From Pleomorphomonas diazotrophica (lineage in GTDB: Bacteria; Pseudomonadota; Alphaproteobacteria; Rhizobiales; Pleomorphomonadaceae), in contig NZ_PJNW01000009.1 in NCBI RefSeq assembly GCF_002844595.1, positions 62,001 to 126,000 on the forward strand: DNA of 64,000 nucleotides, written 5' to 3'. Below, piece after piece: positions 56,399 to 64,000 of this stretch (position 1 is its first letter; the number at the start of each line of letters is the position of its first letter). A model generated the notes under the pieces. That model saw only the letters and a list, made by a program, of their open reading frames with translations, was not told where the DNA came from and searched no databases. Position numbers and translations under genes: made by a program.

Positions 56399-56806
56399 AT
56401 GGCGAAGACAGCTTGGGCGATGGCCGAAGGGCAGTTCGACGCCGGCGATGGTGCTTTCCAGCCGGCGAGAGCTGAACTGTCCCACGACGGACTGGCGATC
56501 ATTGCCGCCGATGGAGAGCCGATAACCCTTTGGAGACCGGCCGACCTCATTCGCGCGATGGTCCCGGACGGCTTCAGGATCGGTGCCCGAAGGCAGACCG
56601 GCATATTCGTGTTCGATCCCGATCACGGCGGAGAGTTGATCCGGGCGCTGGCTTCCATTCCCGATGCCGATGCGCCGATGATGCCGCGCGCCTTGATCTC
56701 GACAATGGTGATGATCGTCGGGCTGGCGCTCGCGGCGCTATTTGCCCTCGGCTGGGGATTTTTCTGGCTGATCGAATGGCTCACGGCGCCGGCGATCCCG
56801 GGATGA
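56399..56806 (+). CDS. Membrane protein resembling the N-terminus of DUF7092/M48 peptidases
   Basis: A 135-residue protein. The N-terminal 95 residues (GQFDAGDGAFQPARAELSHDGL, ADGEPITLWRPADLIR, GIFVFDPDHGGELIRAL) resemble, in my judgement, the small N-terminal beta domain seen before M48 metallopeptidases in alphaproteobacteria. One strong membrane helix follows (STMVMIVGLALAALFALGWGFF), then a stop. The HExxH catalytic domain expected after such a helix is absent, so this is either a truncated family member or an independent membrane protein. The ATG at 56399 is preferred to an upstream start. It is divergent from the MFS gene. Confidence 0.45.
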   Translation: MAKTAWAMAEGQFDAGDGAFQPARAELSHDGLAIIAADGEPITLWRPADLIRAMVPDGFRIGARRQTGIFVFDPDHGGELIRALASIPDADAPMMPRALISTMVMIVGLALAALFALGWGFFWLIEWLTAPAIPG

Positions 56807-56808
56807 GA

Positions 56809-56864
56809 GAGTCCATGCGGGTTCATCCGGACTCATGGCGAGTCATGCGACTTCGACGAGATTC
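56809..56864. promoter_or_regulatory. Cluster of four GANTC methylation sites
   Basis: GAGTC at 56809, GACTC at 56830, GAGTC at 56840 and GATTC at 56860 lie within 56 bp; about one site per 256 bp would be expected. Three are followed by ATG. The cluster fills the gap between the DUF7092-like gene and the MBL hydrolase, in the likely promoter/leader of the latter. CcrM is encoded in this same window. Confidence 0.55.
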
Positions 56865-56915
56865 ATGGAGTGCCATGGACGGCCACGCCGTACCGTGGCG
56901 GCCGGGTCTGGTACC

Positions 56916-57755
56916 ATGAGCGACGACGAGATACCTGAGTTCATGCCCACCTATGGTGTCGCCGAAAAGATCGCCGAGGGTGTCCGCCGTCTCACCGCCC
57001 GAAACGGCGGACCGCTGACTTTCCGCGGCACCAACTGCTATCTGCTGGGTGAGCATGAGGTCACCGTCATCGATCCCGGCCCCGACGACGAGAGCCACGT
57101 TTCCGATCTTCTTGCGGCTGTCGGCGCGCCGATCCGCCGGATCGTCGTGACCCATGACCACGCCGACCACGCCGGCGCTGCGCGCCGGCTTTCCGAGCTG
57201 ACTGGTGCCGAAGTGATCGGCGCCGCGCCCAGTCCGGCACGTCCCTTCTACACCCCGGATCGAGTGCTCGCCGATGGCGACACGGTGGCGACGGAACCGG
57301 GCGGCCTTCGCGCCATCGCGACGCCGGGACACACCGCGAACCATCTCTGTTACGACCTTGCCGACTCGGGACTGCTCTTCTCCGGGGATCACGTCATGGG
57401 CTGGTCGACCAGCGTCGTGGTGCCGCCGGACGGCCGTATGGCCGATTACATGGCCTCCCTCGACCGCCTCGCCGCGATCGGCCCCCGCACCTATCTGCCG
57501 GGACACGGCGACGAGGTGATCGACGGCCTGGCCCGCGTCGCTGAGCTGAAGCGCCATCGTGAAGCGCGCGAGGCAGCCATCCTCCGCGCGCTCGACGGAG
57601 GCGACCGAACCGTCGAGGACATCGTCGCCGCCGTCTACATCGGCCTCGATCCGTCGCTGGCCGCTGCGGCGGCGCTGTCGGTCGCAGCGCATGCCGACTG
57701 GCTGGAGGAGCGGGGCCTTGTGAGGAAGGTTGCCGACCGGCTGAGCCGGCTCTGA
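56916..57755 (+). CDS. MBL fold metallo-hydrolase (LACTB2-like)
   Basis: A 279-residue metallo-beta-lactamase-fold protein. Motifs: FRGTNCYLL and VIDPGPDDESHV at the N-terminus, the metal site VTHDHADHAGAARRL near residue 72, ATPGHTANHLCYDL, LLFSGDHVMGWSTSVV and YLPGHGDEVIDG. The C-terminal 75 residues form the winged-helix-like domain of the LACTB2 group (LKRHREAREAAILRAL, LAAAAALSVAAHADWLEERG). These proteins often act on RNA or thioesters; the substrate is unknown. The start at 56916 follows a weak ribosome-binding site; the GANTC cluster lies just upstream. It abuts the convergent DUF1499 gene with no gap. Confidence 0.9.
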   Translation: MSDDEIPEFMPTYGVAEKIAEGVRRLTARNGGPLTFRGTNCYLLGEHEVTVIDPGPDDESHVSDLLAAVGAPIRRIVVTHDHADHAGAARRLSELTGAEVIGAAPSPARPFYTPDRVLADGDTVATEPGGLRAIATPGHTANHLCYDLADSGLLFSGDHVMGWSTSVVVPPDGRMADYMASLDRLAAIGPRTYLPGHGDEVIDGLARVAELKRHREAREAAILRALDGGDRTVEDIVAAVYIGLDPSLAAAAALSVAAHADWLEERGLVRKVADRLSRL

Positions 57756-58538
57756 TCAGTTGGCGGCCTGCCGCTGCGACACTTCGGCGAAGCGGGCGAT
57801 GAAGTCGCCGACATGGCGGGCATTCTCGCCGAGGTCGGGCATCGCCACGCGGCTCAGCGACCGCACGTCGATGCGGCTGCCGCCATCGCCGGGGCGGATG
57901 CGAACGACGACATCCTCCTGCGTGCCGAGCACCAGCGACCGTGCCTCGGCCTCGATCCGGCCGCTCGCCGCCTCGGTGTCCGGCTCCTCGGCCAGCCGGA
58001 TCACCCAGCCGAGGTCATCGATGGTCTGCCGGGCCAGCGCATAGGCCTCGACGGTGGAGAGGTCGGCGGCCTGCGTGGTCAGGTCGGGATAGGCGTCTTC
58101 CTGAAGGGCGGCGGCTTCGTCGGGCGCCGCACGCAAGTCGATCGGCAGGACCACCTGCGAGAAGCTGGCCGGCACTGCCGGCGGGTCGTCCGGGTCGGTC
58201 GAAACGCTGTCGAGAGCGGGGTAGGCGACATAGGCCGCCGCGGCGCCGATCAGCGGTGAAAAGGCGGCGATGATCAGCAGCAGCGTGCCGAAGGCGCTGT
58301 CCGCCCCGCCTCGCCCCTCGCGCCAGACGTCGCGTATCGTCACCGCCAGTACGCCGACCGCCACGAGACCGAGCAGCAGGCCGGTGGCGACAGCAGTGTA
58401 CATGGTGCCGCTCGAAATCAGGTCGAGGTGACGGGAGATGATTCCCACCACCATCACCATGAAGGCGAGGCTGGCGACGAAACGCGCGGGACGGGCGCCG
58501 CGCGCCGGCGGCAGCGGCAGCGGCGGCAGACGGCTCAT
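57756..58538 (-). CDS. DUF1499 domain membrane protein
   Basis: A 260-residue protein. Three hydrophobic segments in the N-terminal half (FVASLAFMVMVVGIIS, MYTAVATGLLLGLVAVGVL and FGTLLLIIAAFSPLIGAAAA) are followed by a DUF1499 domain (DLTTQAADLSTVEAYALARQ, DDLGWVIRLAEEPDTEAASG, VVRIRPGDGGSRIDVRSLSR). The function of DUF1499 is unknown. Its stop abuts the MBL gene and its start overlaps the DnaJ-like stop by four bases (ATGA). Confidence 0.85.
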   Translation of the reverse strand: MSRLPPLPLPPARGARPARFVASLAFMVMVVGIISRHLDLISSGTMYTAVATGLLLGLVAVGVLAVTIRDVWREGRGGADSAFGTLLLIIAAFSPLIGAAAAYVAYPALDSVSTDPDDPPAVPASFSQVVLPIDLRAAPDEAAALQEDAYPDLTTQAADLSTVEAYALARQTIDDLGWVIRLAEEPDTEAASGRIEAEARSLVLGTQEDVVVRIRPGDGGSRIDVRSLSRVAMPDLGENARHVGDFIARFAEVSQRQAAN

Positions 58539-59527
58539 GAAGAAAATTCCGGGCCGCGTACGTCATAGGGACGCACCTCGCGCCAGCGCTCCATCAGCTT
58601 TTCGAGCCCGGCGTCGGCGCCGTCCGGCAGCACGATGCGCGGTGTGACGAAGATGTCGCCCCGAACGCCCTTCTTGTCGGGCAGGCCCTTGCCGCGCAGG
58701 CGGAAGGCCTTCGATCCGGTGACACCGGCCGGAATGGTCATGTCGACGGCGCCTTCCAGCGTCGGCACCCGCACCTTGCCGCCCAGCACCGCCTCGTCGA
58801 GCGTAACCGGCAGGTCGAGGCGCAGGTTATAGCCATCCGGGCGGAACAGACCGTGCGGCTCGTAGACGAGGATGGCGATGGCGTCGCCCGGCGGCGTGCC
58901 CTCGCCGCCCTGGCCCTTGAGGCGGAGCTGCTGGCCCGGCTCGAAGCCGGCGGGGATCTTGGCGTCGAGCGACTTTCCGTTCGGCAGTGTGATGCGCACC
59001 TTGCCCGAGCCGACGATATCCTCAAGACGGACGCGGGCCGTCACCATGACGTCGGCTCCCTTGGCCGATGCGGCGCTCGCGCCGGACGTGGAACTTCCGG
59101 CACCGCCCGGCGCAAAGCCCTCGAAACCCGAGAACCCGCCACGACGGCCGCCGCGCCCACCGCGGGCTGTGCCATTGGCAAAGCTGGCGAAGGCGTCGCC
59201 GAAGATATCGTGCAGAATGTCGTCGGTCGGCCGGCCGCCAGCCTGACGGAAGCCGCCGCCCATGCCGCTCGCCCCGCCGAAGCCCTCGAAGCCGGTGAAA
59301 CGCGGCTTGCCGTCGGCGTCGATCTCGCCGGCGTCGAACTGGCGACGCTTGTCCTTGTCGCCGACGATTTCATAGGCCGAGTTCACCTCGGCGAAACGCT
59401 CTTTCGAGCGCGGATCGTTCTTGTTGGCATCCGGATGATGCTGCTTGGCGAGCTTACGATAAGCCTTCTTGATCGTCGTTTCGTCCGCGCTCCTGGGCAC
59501 GCCCAGGACCTCATACGGATCACGCAT
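58535..59527 (-). CDS. DnaJ/CbpA-like curved-DNA-binding chaperone
   Basis: A 330-residue type II J-protein co-chaperone for DnaK. The J domain (DPYEVLGVPRSADETTIKKAYRKL, then the HPD motif in KQHHPDANK) occupies residues 1-68. A Gly-rich linker follows (FGGASGMGGGFRQAGG), then two substrate-binding domains (DVMVTARVRLEDIVGSGKV, ITLPNGKSLDAKIPAGFEPG, and the GYNLRLDLPVTLDEAVLGGKV block). The zinc-finger of DnaJ is absent, as in CbpA. It is divergent from pdxH, an order conserved in Rhizobiales. Confidence 0.93.
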   Translation of the reverse strand: MRDPYEVLGVPRSADETTIKKAYRKLAKQHHPDANKNDPRSKERFAEVNSAYEIVGDKDKRRQFDAGEIDADGKPRFTGFEGFGGASGMGGGFRQAGGRPTDDILHDIFGDAFASFANGTARGGRGGRRGGFSGFEGFAPGGAGSSTSGASAASAKGADVMVTARVRLEDIVGSGKVRITLPNGKSLDAKIPAGFEPGQQLRLKGQGGEGTPPGDAIAILVYEPHGLFRPDGYNLRLDLPVTLDEAVLGGKVRVPTLEGAVDMTIPAGVTGSKAFRLRGKGLPDKKGVRGDIFVTPRIVLPDGADAGLEKLMERWREVRPYDVRGPEFSS

Positions 59528-59770
59528 GCTGGTTGGCCCTCTTCAGATGGATGATGGCGCTCCATGGCGCCAAGGTTCTGCCAAGCATGTAATGCCCGAT
59601 CACGTTCCGTTCCAGAGTGTGCCATTATACGGGTCGGACCGCTTTGACAAAATCTTTTAGAGGGGGAACGCCTCAGAGGTTGTCGCCGGCCCGGATGTGG
59701 CTATATGCCGGTCGAACGCTTGCCCGAATCTGGTCGCCGGCCAGACCGCATGACGAGGCGCCAACGAGAA

Positions 59771-60379
59771 ATGTCCAGTTCCGAGCCCGATTTCACCGAG
59801 GCCTCCGAGCCCTACCAGCTGTTCGTGAGCTGGATGAAGGAGGCGGAGAAGAGCGAGCCGAACGATCCCAACGCCATGGCGCTCGCCACGACGGACGAGG
59901 ATGGGCTGCCGGACGTGCGCATGGTGCTTCTCAAGGGCTTCGACGAGCGCGGCTTCGTCTTCTACACCAACTTCGAGTCCGCCAAGGGCCAGCAGATCCT
60001 GGCGAACCGCAAGGCGGCGCTGCTCTTCCACTGGAAGAGCCTGAAGCGGCAGGTGCGCATCCGCGGCAACGTCTCCGAGGTGTCGAAGGACGAGGCGGAC
60101 GCCTATTTCCAGAGCCGCGATCGCGGCAGCCGCATCGGCGCCTGGGCGTCCAAGCAGTCGCGTCCGCTCGAAAGCCGCTTTGCGCTTGAGAAGGCGGTGG
60201 CCGAATGGGGCCTCAAGTTCGGCATTGGCGCCGTGCCGCGCCCCGACCACTGGTCGGGCCTGCGCGTTACGCCGACCGCCATCGAGTTCTGGCGCGACGG
60301 ACTGTTCCGTCTGCACGATCGCGTCCGCTTCCTGCCCGATGGCAACGGCGGCTGGACGCGCACCCGCCTCTATCCCTGA
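59771..60379 (+). CDS. pdxH: Pyridoxamine 5'-phosphate oxidase
   Basis: Makes pyridoxal 5'-phosphate using FMN. It has 202 residues. Motifs: [32 protein letters not shown] is the FMN-binding start (nearly continuous match), followed by [15 protein letters not shown], the [17 protein letters not shown] block and the C-terminal [15 protein letters not shown] and WTRTRLYP. The start at 59771 (MSSSEPD) is one of several Met codons (59705, 59750 also in frame). It is divergent from the DnaJ-like gene and followed closely by xseB. Confidence 0.95.
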   Translation: MSSSEPDFTEASEPYQLFVSWMKEAEKSEPNDPNAMALATTDEDGLPDVRMVLLKGFDERGFVFYTNFESAKGQQILANRKAALLFHWKSLKRQVRIRGNVSEVSKDEADAYFQSRDRGSRIGAWASKQSRPLESRFALEKAVAEWGLKFGIGAVPRPDHWSGLRVTPTAIEFWRDGLFRLHDRVRFLPDGNGGWTRTRLYP

Positions 60380-60399
60380 CCGTTGAAAGGCCGACGAAC

Positions 60400-60645
60400 A
60401 TGACCACCGCCACTGACGTCAGCGCCCTCAGCTTCGAGCAGGCTCTGAAGGAACTCGAAGGCATCGTCGCCCGGCTGGAGCAGGGTTCGGTGCCGCTCGA
60501 GGAAAGCATTTCCATCTACGAACGCGGCGACGCGCTCCGCAAGCATTGCGACGGCCTGCTGAAGGCTGCCGAAGCCAAGGTCGAGAAGATCCGCATCGCC
60601 GGTGACGGGTCTGCCGCTGGTGTCGAGCCGCTCGATCGCGAATGA
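60400..60645 (+). CDS. xseB: Exodeoxyribonuclease VII small subunit
   Basis: Partner of XseA in degrading single-stranded DNA to oligonucleotides. It has 81 residues. The core [20 protein letters not shown] and [30 protein letters not shown] is unmistakable. It starts 20 bp after pdxH and is followed by dxs, the typical xseB-dxs order. Confidence 0.95.
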   Translation: MTTATDVSALSFEQALKELEGIVARLEQGSVPLEESISIYERGDALRKHCDGLLKAAEAKVEKIRIAGDGSAAGVEPLDRE

Positions 60646-60776
60646 TCGATCCGAGGCGGTATTTTTCTCGCCTGCGGCCTGACCCCCAAAATATGTTTCG
60701 TGCATTTGCCGCAATCGAGTCCGATAAACACGAAGCTTGCGAATTGAAGAGACTGTGATTGACTGGTATCTGAGGA

Positions 60777-60794
60777 CGAGGGATTTGCCCTCGT
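60777..60794 (+). other. Hairpin in the dxs leader
   Basis: ACGAGG-ATTTGC-CCTCGT is a perfect 6-bp stem with a six-base loop, ending 19 bases before the TTG start of dxs. It lies in a 168-bp leader after xseB. A role in translation control is only a possibility; no known riboswitch is recognised. Confidence 0.3.
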
Positions 60795-60813
60795 AATTTC
60801 ACGGATTTTTGGA

Positions 60814-62736
60814 TTGTCGCGTCCTGCCACACCGCTTCTCGACACGGTCTCATCGCCTGATGATCTCAAGGTGCTGTCGGTTGCCGAGCTTGAGCAGCTC
60901 GCATCCGAAGTGCGCGCCGAGATGATCGACGCGGTGTCGGCGACCGGCGGCCATCTCGGCGCCGGGCTTGGCGTCGTCGAGCTGACGGTGGCCTTGCATG
61001 CCGTGTTCGATACGCCGCGCGATCGGCTGATCTGGGACGTCGGTCACCAGGCCTATCCGCACAAGATCCTGACCGGCCGGCGCGGCGACATCCGTACCCT
61101 GCGCCAAGGCGGCGGCCTTTCCGGCTTCACCAAGCGCAGCGAGAGCGTCTACGACCCGTTCGGCGCCGGCCATTCCTCAACGTCGATCTCGGCCGGCTTG
61201 GGCATGGCGGTGGCCCGCGACCTCAAGGGCGACGACAATCAGGTGATCGCCGTCATAGGTGACGGCGCCATGTCGGCCGGCATGGCCTATGAGGCGATGA
61301 ACAACGCCGGCGCCATGGACAGCCGCCTCGTCGTCATCCTCAACGACAACGACATGTCGATCGCGCCGCCCACCGGCGCCATGAGCGCCTATCTGGCGCG
61401 TCTCGTGTCCGGGCCCACCTATCTGACGCTGCGCGAGGCGATGAAGCAGCTCGCCTTCAATCTGCCGAAAGGCCTCCGGCAGAAGGCGCAGCGGGCCGAG
61501 GAATACGCGCGTGGTTTCCTCACCGGCGGCACGCTGTTCGAGGAACTCGGCTTCTACTACGTCGGCCCTATCGACGGGCACAACCTCAACCACCTGCTGC
61601 CTGTGTTGCGCAACGTCCGCAACGCCAAGGACGGGCCGGTGCTGCTGCATGTCGTCACCAAGAAGGGCAAGGGCTATCCGCCGGCCGAGGCGGCGGCCGA
61701 CAAGTATCATGGCGTCAGCCGGTTCGACGTGGTGACGGGGGCTCAGGTCAAGCCGAAGGCCAATGCGCCGAGCTACACGCAGGTGTTCGGCGAGACGCTG
61801 GTGGATGAGGGGCGACGCGACGAGCGCATCGTCGGCATTACCGCCGCCATGCCGGCCGGCACCGGTCTCGACCTCTTCGCTGAAGCCTTCCCCGATCGCG
61901 TGTTCGACGTCGGCATTGCCGAGCAGCATGCCGTCACCTTCGCGGCGGGCATGGCAACCGAGGGCTTGAAGCCCTTCTGCGCCATCTATTCCACCTTCCT
62001 GCAACGCGCCTACGATCAGGTCGTGCATGACGTGGCCCTGCAGAACCTTCCCGTGCGCCTGCCGATCGACCGGGCCGGTTTCGTCGGTGCCGACGGCGCC
62101 ACCCATGCCGGTGCATTCGATACGGCCTTCCTTGCCTGCCTGCCCAACATGGTGGTGATGGCGCCGGGCGACGAGGCGGAACTCCGGCACATGGTGGCGA
62201 CGGCGGTCGCCTATGACGATGGTCCCATCGCCTTCCGCTATCCGCGCGGCGAGGGCGTCGGCGTCGAGCTGCCGGCGCGGGGCCAGCTTCTGGATATCGG
62301 CCGGGGCCGCATCGTCTCCGACGGCGGCAAGGTGGCGATCCTGTCCTTCGGCACCCGGCTTGCCGAGGCGATGAAGGCGGCCGAGGAACTGGCCACCTTC
62401 GGCCTGCCGGCCACCGTGGCCGACGCGCGTTTTGCCAAGCCGCTCGACCGCGAGCTCATCCGTCAGCTTGCCGCGCACCATGAACTGCTGATCACCGTGG
62501 AGGAAGGCTCGGCCGGCGGTTTCGGCAGCCAAGTGGTGCAGGCGCTGGTCGAGGACGGCCGCTTCGATCGCGGTTTCCGGTTTCGGGCCTTGACCCTGCC
62601 CGATGCCTTCATCGATCACGACAGGCCGGAGCGCATGTATGCCGCCGCCGGCCTTGATGCGCGCGGCATCGTCCAGGCGGTGCTCACGGCGCTTGGACAG
62701 CATCGGGTCGAACTTGCCGGCGTGGTTGCCAAGTAA
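60814..62736 (+). CDS. dxs: 1-deoxy-D-xylulose-5-phosphate synthase
   Basis: The first enzyme of the MEP isoprenoid pathway, condensing pyruvate and glyceraldehyde 3-phosphate with thiamine diphosphate. It has 640 residues. Motifs: [19 protein letters not shown], the [16 protein letters not shown] block, the thiamine motif [18 protein letters not shown] and the transketolase-like [15 protein letters not shown]. The start is a TTG at 60814: no ATG occurs before residue 37, and the first residues ([17 protein letters not shown]) match the family's usual N-terminus. An unusual start and a leader hairpin suggest weak or regulated initiation. Confidence 0.96.
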   Translation: MSRPATPLLDTVSSPDDLKVLSVAELEQLASEVRAEMIDAVSATGGHLGAGLGVVELTVALHAVFDTPRDRLIWDVGHQAYPHKILTGRRGDIRTLRQGGGLSGFTKRSESVYDPFGAGHSSTSISAGLGMAVARDLKGDDNQVIAVIGDGAMSAGMAYEAMNNAGAMDSRLVVILNDNDMSIAPPTGAMSAYLARLVSGPTYLTLREAMKQLAFNLPKGLRQKAQRAEEYARGFLTGGTLFEELGFYYVGPIDGHNLNHLLPVLRNVRNAKDGPVLLHVVTKKGKGYPPAEAAADKYHGVSRFDVVTGAQVKPKANAPSYTQVFGETLVDEGRRDERIVGITAAMPAGTGLDLFAEAFPDRVFDVGIAEQHAVTFAAGMATEGLKPFCAIYSTFLQRAYDQVVHDVALQNLPVRLPIDRAGFVGADGATHAGAFDTAFLACLPNMVVMAPGDEAELRHMVATAVAYDDGPIAFRYPRGEGVGVELPARGQLLDIGRGRIVSDGGKVAILSFGTRLAEAMKAAEELATFGLPATVADARFAKPLDRELIRQLAAHHELLITVEEGSAGGFGSQVVQALVEDGRFDRGFRFRALTLPDAFIDHDRPERMYAAAGLDARGIVQAVLTALGQHRVELAGVVAK

Positions 62737-62851
62737 GGCGGGCGCGGCGAGAGCATCGTGCTGAAGGCGGGGGCTTTCACAGGCGATGCGTTGACAGGGA
62801 GATGGAGCGCCGCCACTGCGTTCTCGGCGAGCGTTGCCCATAGGGGGACAC

Positions 62852-63556
62852 ATGAGCTTGCGTGAGACGGACGGCAGCGATGATCCGATAGGACCGGTGG
62901 TCGTGGGGTGGGCGCCGCGCCCGCGCCCGTCGCACATAACCCTGGAGGGCCGGACGGTCCGCCTGGAGCCCCTATCGGCCGCCCATGTTCCCGACCTCTT
63001 TGCTGCCTATTCCGCTGATACGACCGGCCGGATGTGGACCTATCTTTCGGTCGGCCCTTTCGCGCGAGAGACCGACTTTGCCGCCTGGATCCATGCCCTC
63101 GTTCCCTCCGAGGATCCGCTGTTCTTCGCAGCGCGGGACAAGACGACGGGCCGGGCGGTGGGCATCGTTTCCTATCTCCGCATCGATCCCGCCAACGGCT
63201 CCATCGAGGTCGGCTGGGTGACATGGTCGCCGCTGATGCAGCGCTCGCCCATTTCCACCGAAGCTCATTATCTGCTGATGAAGCATGCCTTCGATGATCT
63301 CGGCTATCGTCGCTACGAGTGGAAGTGCAACGCGCTCAATGCGCCGTCGATGAAAGCCGCCGAACGCCTGGGCTTTACCTACGAGGGGACGTTCCGTCAG
63401 GCCGTCATCGTCAAGGGACGCAACCGTGATACTGCCTGGTTCTCGGTGATCGACAACGAATGGCCGGCGCTGAAGCGTGCGTTCGAGGCTTGGCTGAACC
63501 GGGACAATTTCGATGCGGCGGGGCGACAGAAGAAACGCCTGCAAGACTTCAGGTAG
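62852..63556 (+). CDS. GNAT family N-acetyltransferase (RimJ/RimL type)
   Basis: A 234-residue acetyltransferase resembling the RimJ/RimL branch. After an N-terminal extension, the fold begins ITLEGRTVRLEPLSAAHVPDLF, then VGIVSYLRIDPANGSIEVGW and YRRYEWKCNALNAPSMKAAERLGFTYEG, in which YEGTFRQA is typical. The usual R/Q-x-x-G-x-G/A acetyl-CoA loop is replaced by SPLMQRSPISTEA, a variation also seen in this branch. The ATG at 62852 follows GGGGGA; an in-frame ATG at 62834 is less likely. It sits between dxs and the cpdB-type gene. Confidence 0.87.
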   Translation: MSLRETDGSDDPIGPVVVGWAPRPRPSHITLEGRTVRLEPLSAAHVPDLFAAYSADTTGRMWTYLSVGPFARETDFAAWIHALVPSEDPLFFAARDKTTGRAVGIVSYLRIDPANGSIEVGWVTWSPLMQRSPISTEAHYLLMKHAFDDLGYRRYEWKCNALNAPSMKAAERLGFTYEGTFRQAVIVKGRNRDTAWFSVIDNEWPALKRAFEAWLNRDNFDAAGRQKKRLQDFR

Positions 63557-63625
63557 CGTGTTTCGCGTCGTCGCCGAAGCGTTTCGCCCGCAGCGGGCGT
63601 TCATTCATTGAGGAGACAAGTCGTT

Positions 63626-64000
63626 ATGCCGATCCATCGTCTCAGCCGCCGTGAGTTGCTTCTGGCCACCGCTGCCGGCGCGCTCGTCGCTTTTGTTCCC
63701 GCCGTTGCCTCGGCCGCAGAACCCGCCGTTCGCCTGCGCTTGATGGCGACCACCGACCTTCACGTCAACGTCTACCCTTACGACTATTATCGCGACAAGG
63801 CGGACGACACGGTTGGCCTCGCCAAGACAGCCGCGTTGATCGCCGCCGCTCGCGACGAGGTACGCAACGCCCTTCTGTTCGACAACGGCGACCTCATCCA
63901 GGGTAGCCCGCTCGGCGACTATATCGCCTATGAAAAGGGGCTCGACGGCGGCAACAAGCACCCGATCGTCGCGGCGATGAACGGCCTCGGCTATCTCTGC
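63626..64000 (+). CDS. 5'-nucleotidase/2',3'-cyclic phosphodiesterase (CpdB-like), 5' part only
   Basis: The first 125 residues of an exported metallophosphoesterase that salvages nucleotides in the periplasm. The N-terminus has a signal with HRLSRRELLLATAAGALVAFVP and cleavage near ASAA-EPAV; the RR pair before ELL hints at Tat export. The mature start LRLMATTDLHVNVYPYDYY carries the first metal motif, and LLFDNGDLIQGSPLGDYIAY the second. YDYYRDK is typical of CpdB rather than UshA. AGGAGA precedes the ATG. The rest lies beyond the right edge. Confidence 0.9.
   Translation, partial: MPIHRLSRRELLLATAAGALVAFVPAVASAAEPAVRLRLMATTDLHVNVYPYDYYRDKADDTVGLAKTAALIAAARDEVRNALLFDNGDLIQGSPLGDYIAYEKGLDGGNKHPIVAAMNGLGYLC

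Noticed and set aside
61177-62937. 586-residue open frame antisense to dxs
   Set aside because: Shadow frame created by GC3 bias; Dxs motifs are clear on the plus strand.
63585-63599. CGCCCGC-A-GCGGGCG palindrome as a terminator after the acetyltransferase gene
   Set aside because: The stem would close a loop of too few bases and no T-run follows, so it is not supported as a terminator.

Overview
The window is a stretch of high-GC alphaproteobacterial chromosome, most likely from the order Hyphomicrobiales (Rhizobiales). The gene content resembles what I know of the Pleomorphomonadaceae, but that family-level placement is inference. Supporting signs are a CcrM-type GANTC methyltransferase, a PopZ-domain protein, the order pcm-tolC-popZ-valS, the order mutY-dciA-dsbA-smc, an F0 ATPase operon with separate b and b' subunits, DUF1127 and PGPGW-type small proteins, and LexA boxes of the alphaproteobacterial GTTC-N7-GTTC form. 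Most of the window is ordinary core genome. I see no prophage, insertion sequence or CRISPR array.

Layout. 1-3.4 kb: a GH1 beta-glucosidase (cut by the window edge) divergent from a ROK repressor with two matching palindromes between them, then a Phd/VapC toxin-antitoxin pair. 3.4-5.9 kb: tRNA-Asn, small proteins, tRNA-Cys and rpiA. 6-11.8 kb: a leftward polyamine-type ABC transporter operon (ATPase, binding protein, two permeases) plus an SDR dehydrogenase, divergent from a LuxR-type regulator. 12-21.5 kb: pcm, a TolC-like protein, popZ, ynfA, a Ser/Thr-rich unknown, a LysR regulator divergent from a DUF1127 protein, valS and a phosphoesterase. 21.5-28.7 kb: a folP-folB-folK operon ending in a homologue of the furan-phosphate synthase family (DUF556/MfnB) that seems to lack its catalytic residues, then uvrA and ssb sharing a LexA box. 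28.7-34.7 kb: alcohol dehydrogenase, an HxlR/NmrA divergent pair, an MBL hydrolase with a zincin, a radical-SAM protein whose promoter carries a LexA box, and a glycosyltransferase. 34.8-43 kb: DUF1993, ccrM, a possibly structured RNA region, mutY, a DciA-like protein, a DsbA-like thioredoxin and smc. 43-46.7 kb: the F0 ATP synthase operon, then rnhB on the opposite strand. 46.8-64 kb: aroC, an acetyltransferase, a chemoreceptor, Lrp/ald, an RNA methyltransferase pair, an MFS transporter, a second MBL hydrolase, DUF1499, dnaJ-like, pdxH, xseB-dxs, an acetyltransferase and the start of a cpdB-type nucleotidase.

How it fits together. Several local circuits are legible: sugar-responsive ROK/GH1; polyamine uptake with its own regulator; SOS control of uvrA/ssb and probably of the uncharacterised radical-SAM gene; alanine catabolism under an Lrp-type activator; and cell-cycle methylation (ccrM, with a CtrA-like site upstream and a dense GANTC cluster elsewhere). 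The most unusual observations are the SOS-driven radical-SAM gene with a repeat element and a nine-base homopolymer in its first codons, the apparently inactive DUF556 homologue in the folate operon, the GANTC cluster, and the branched RNA fold between ccrM and mutY.
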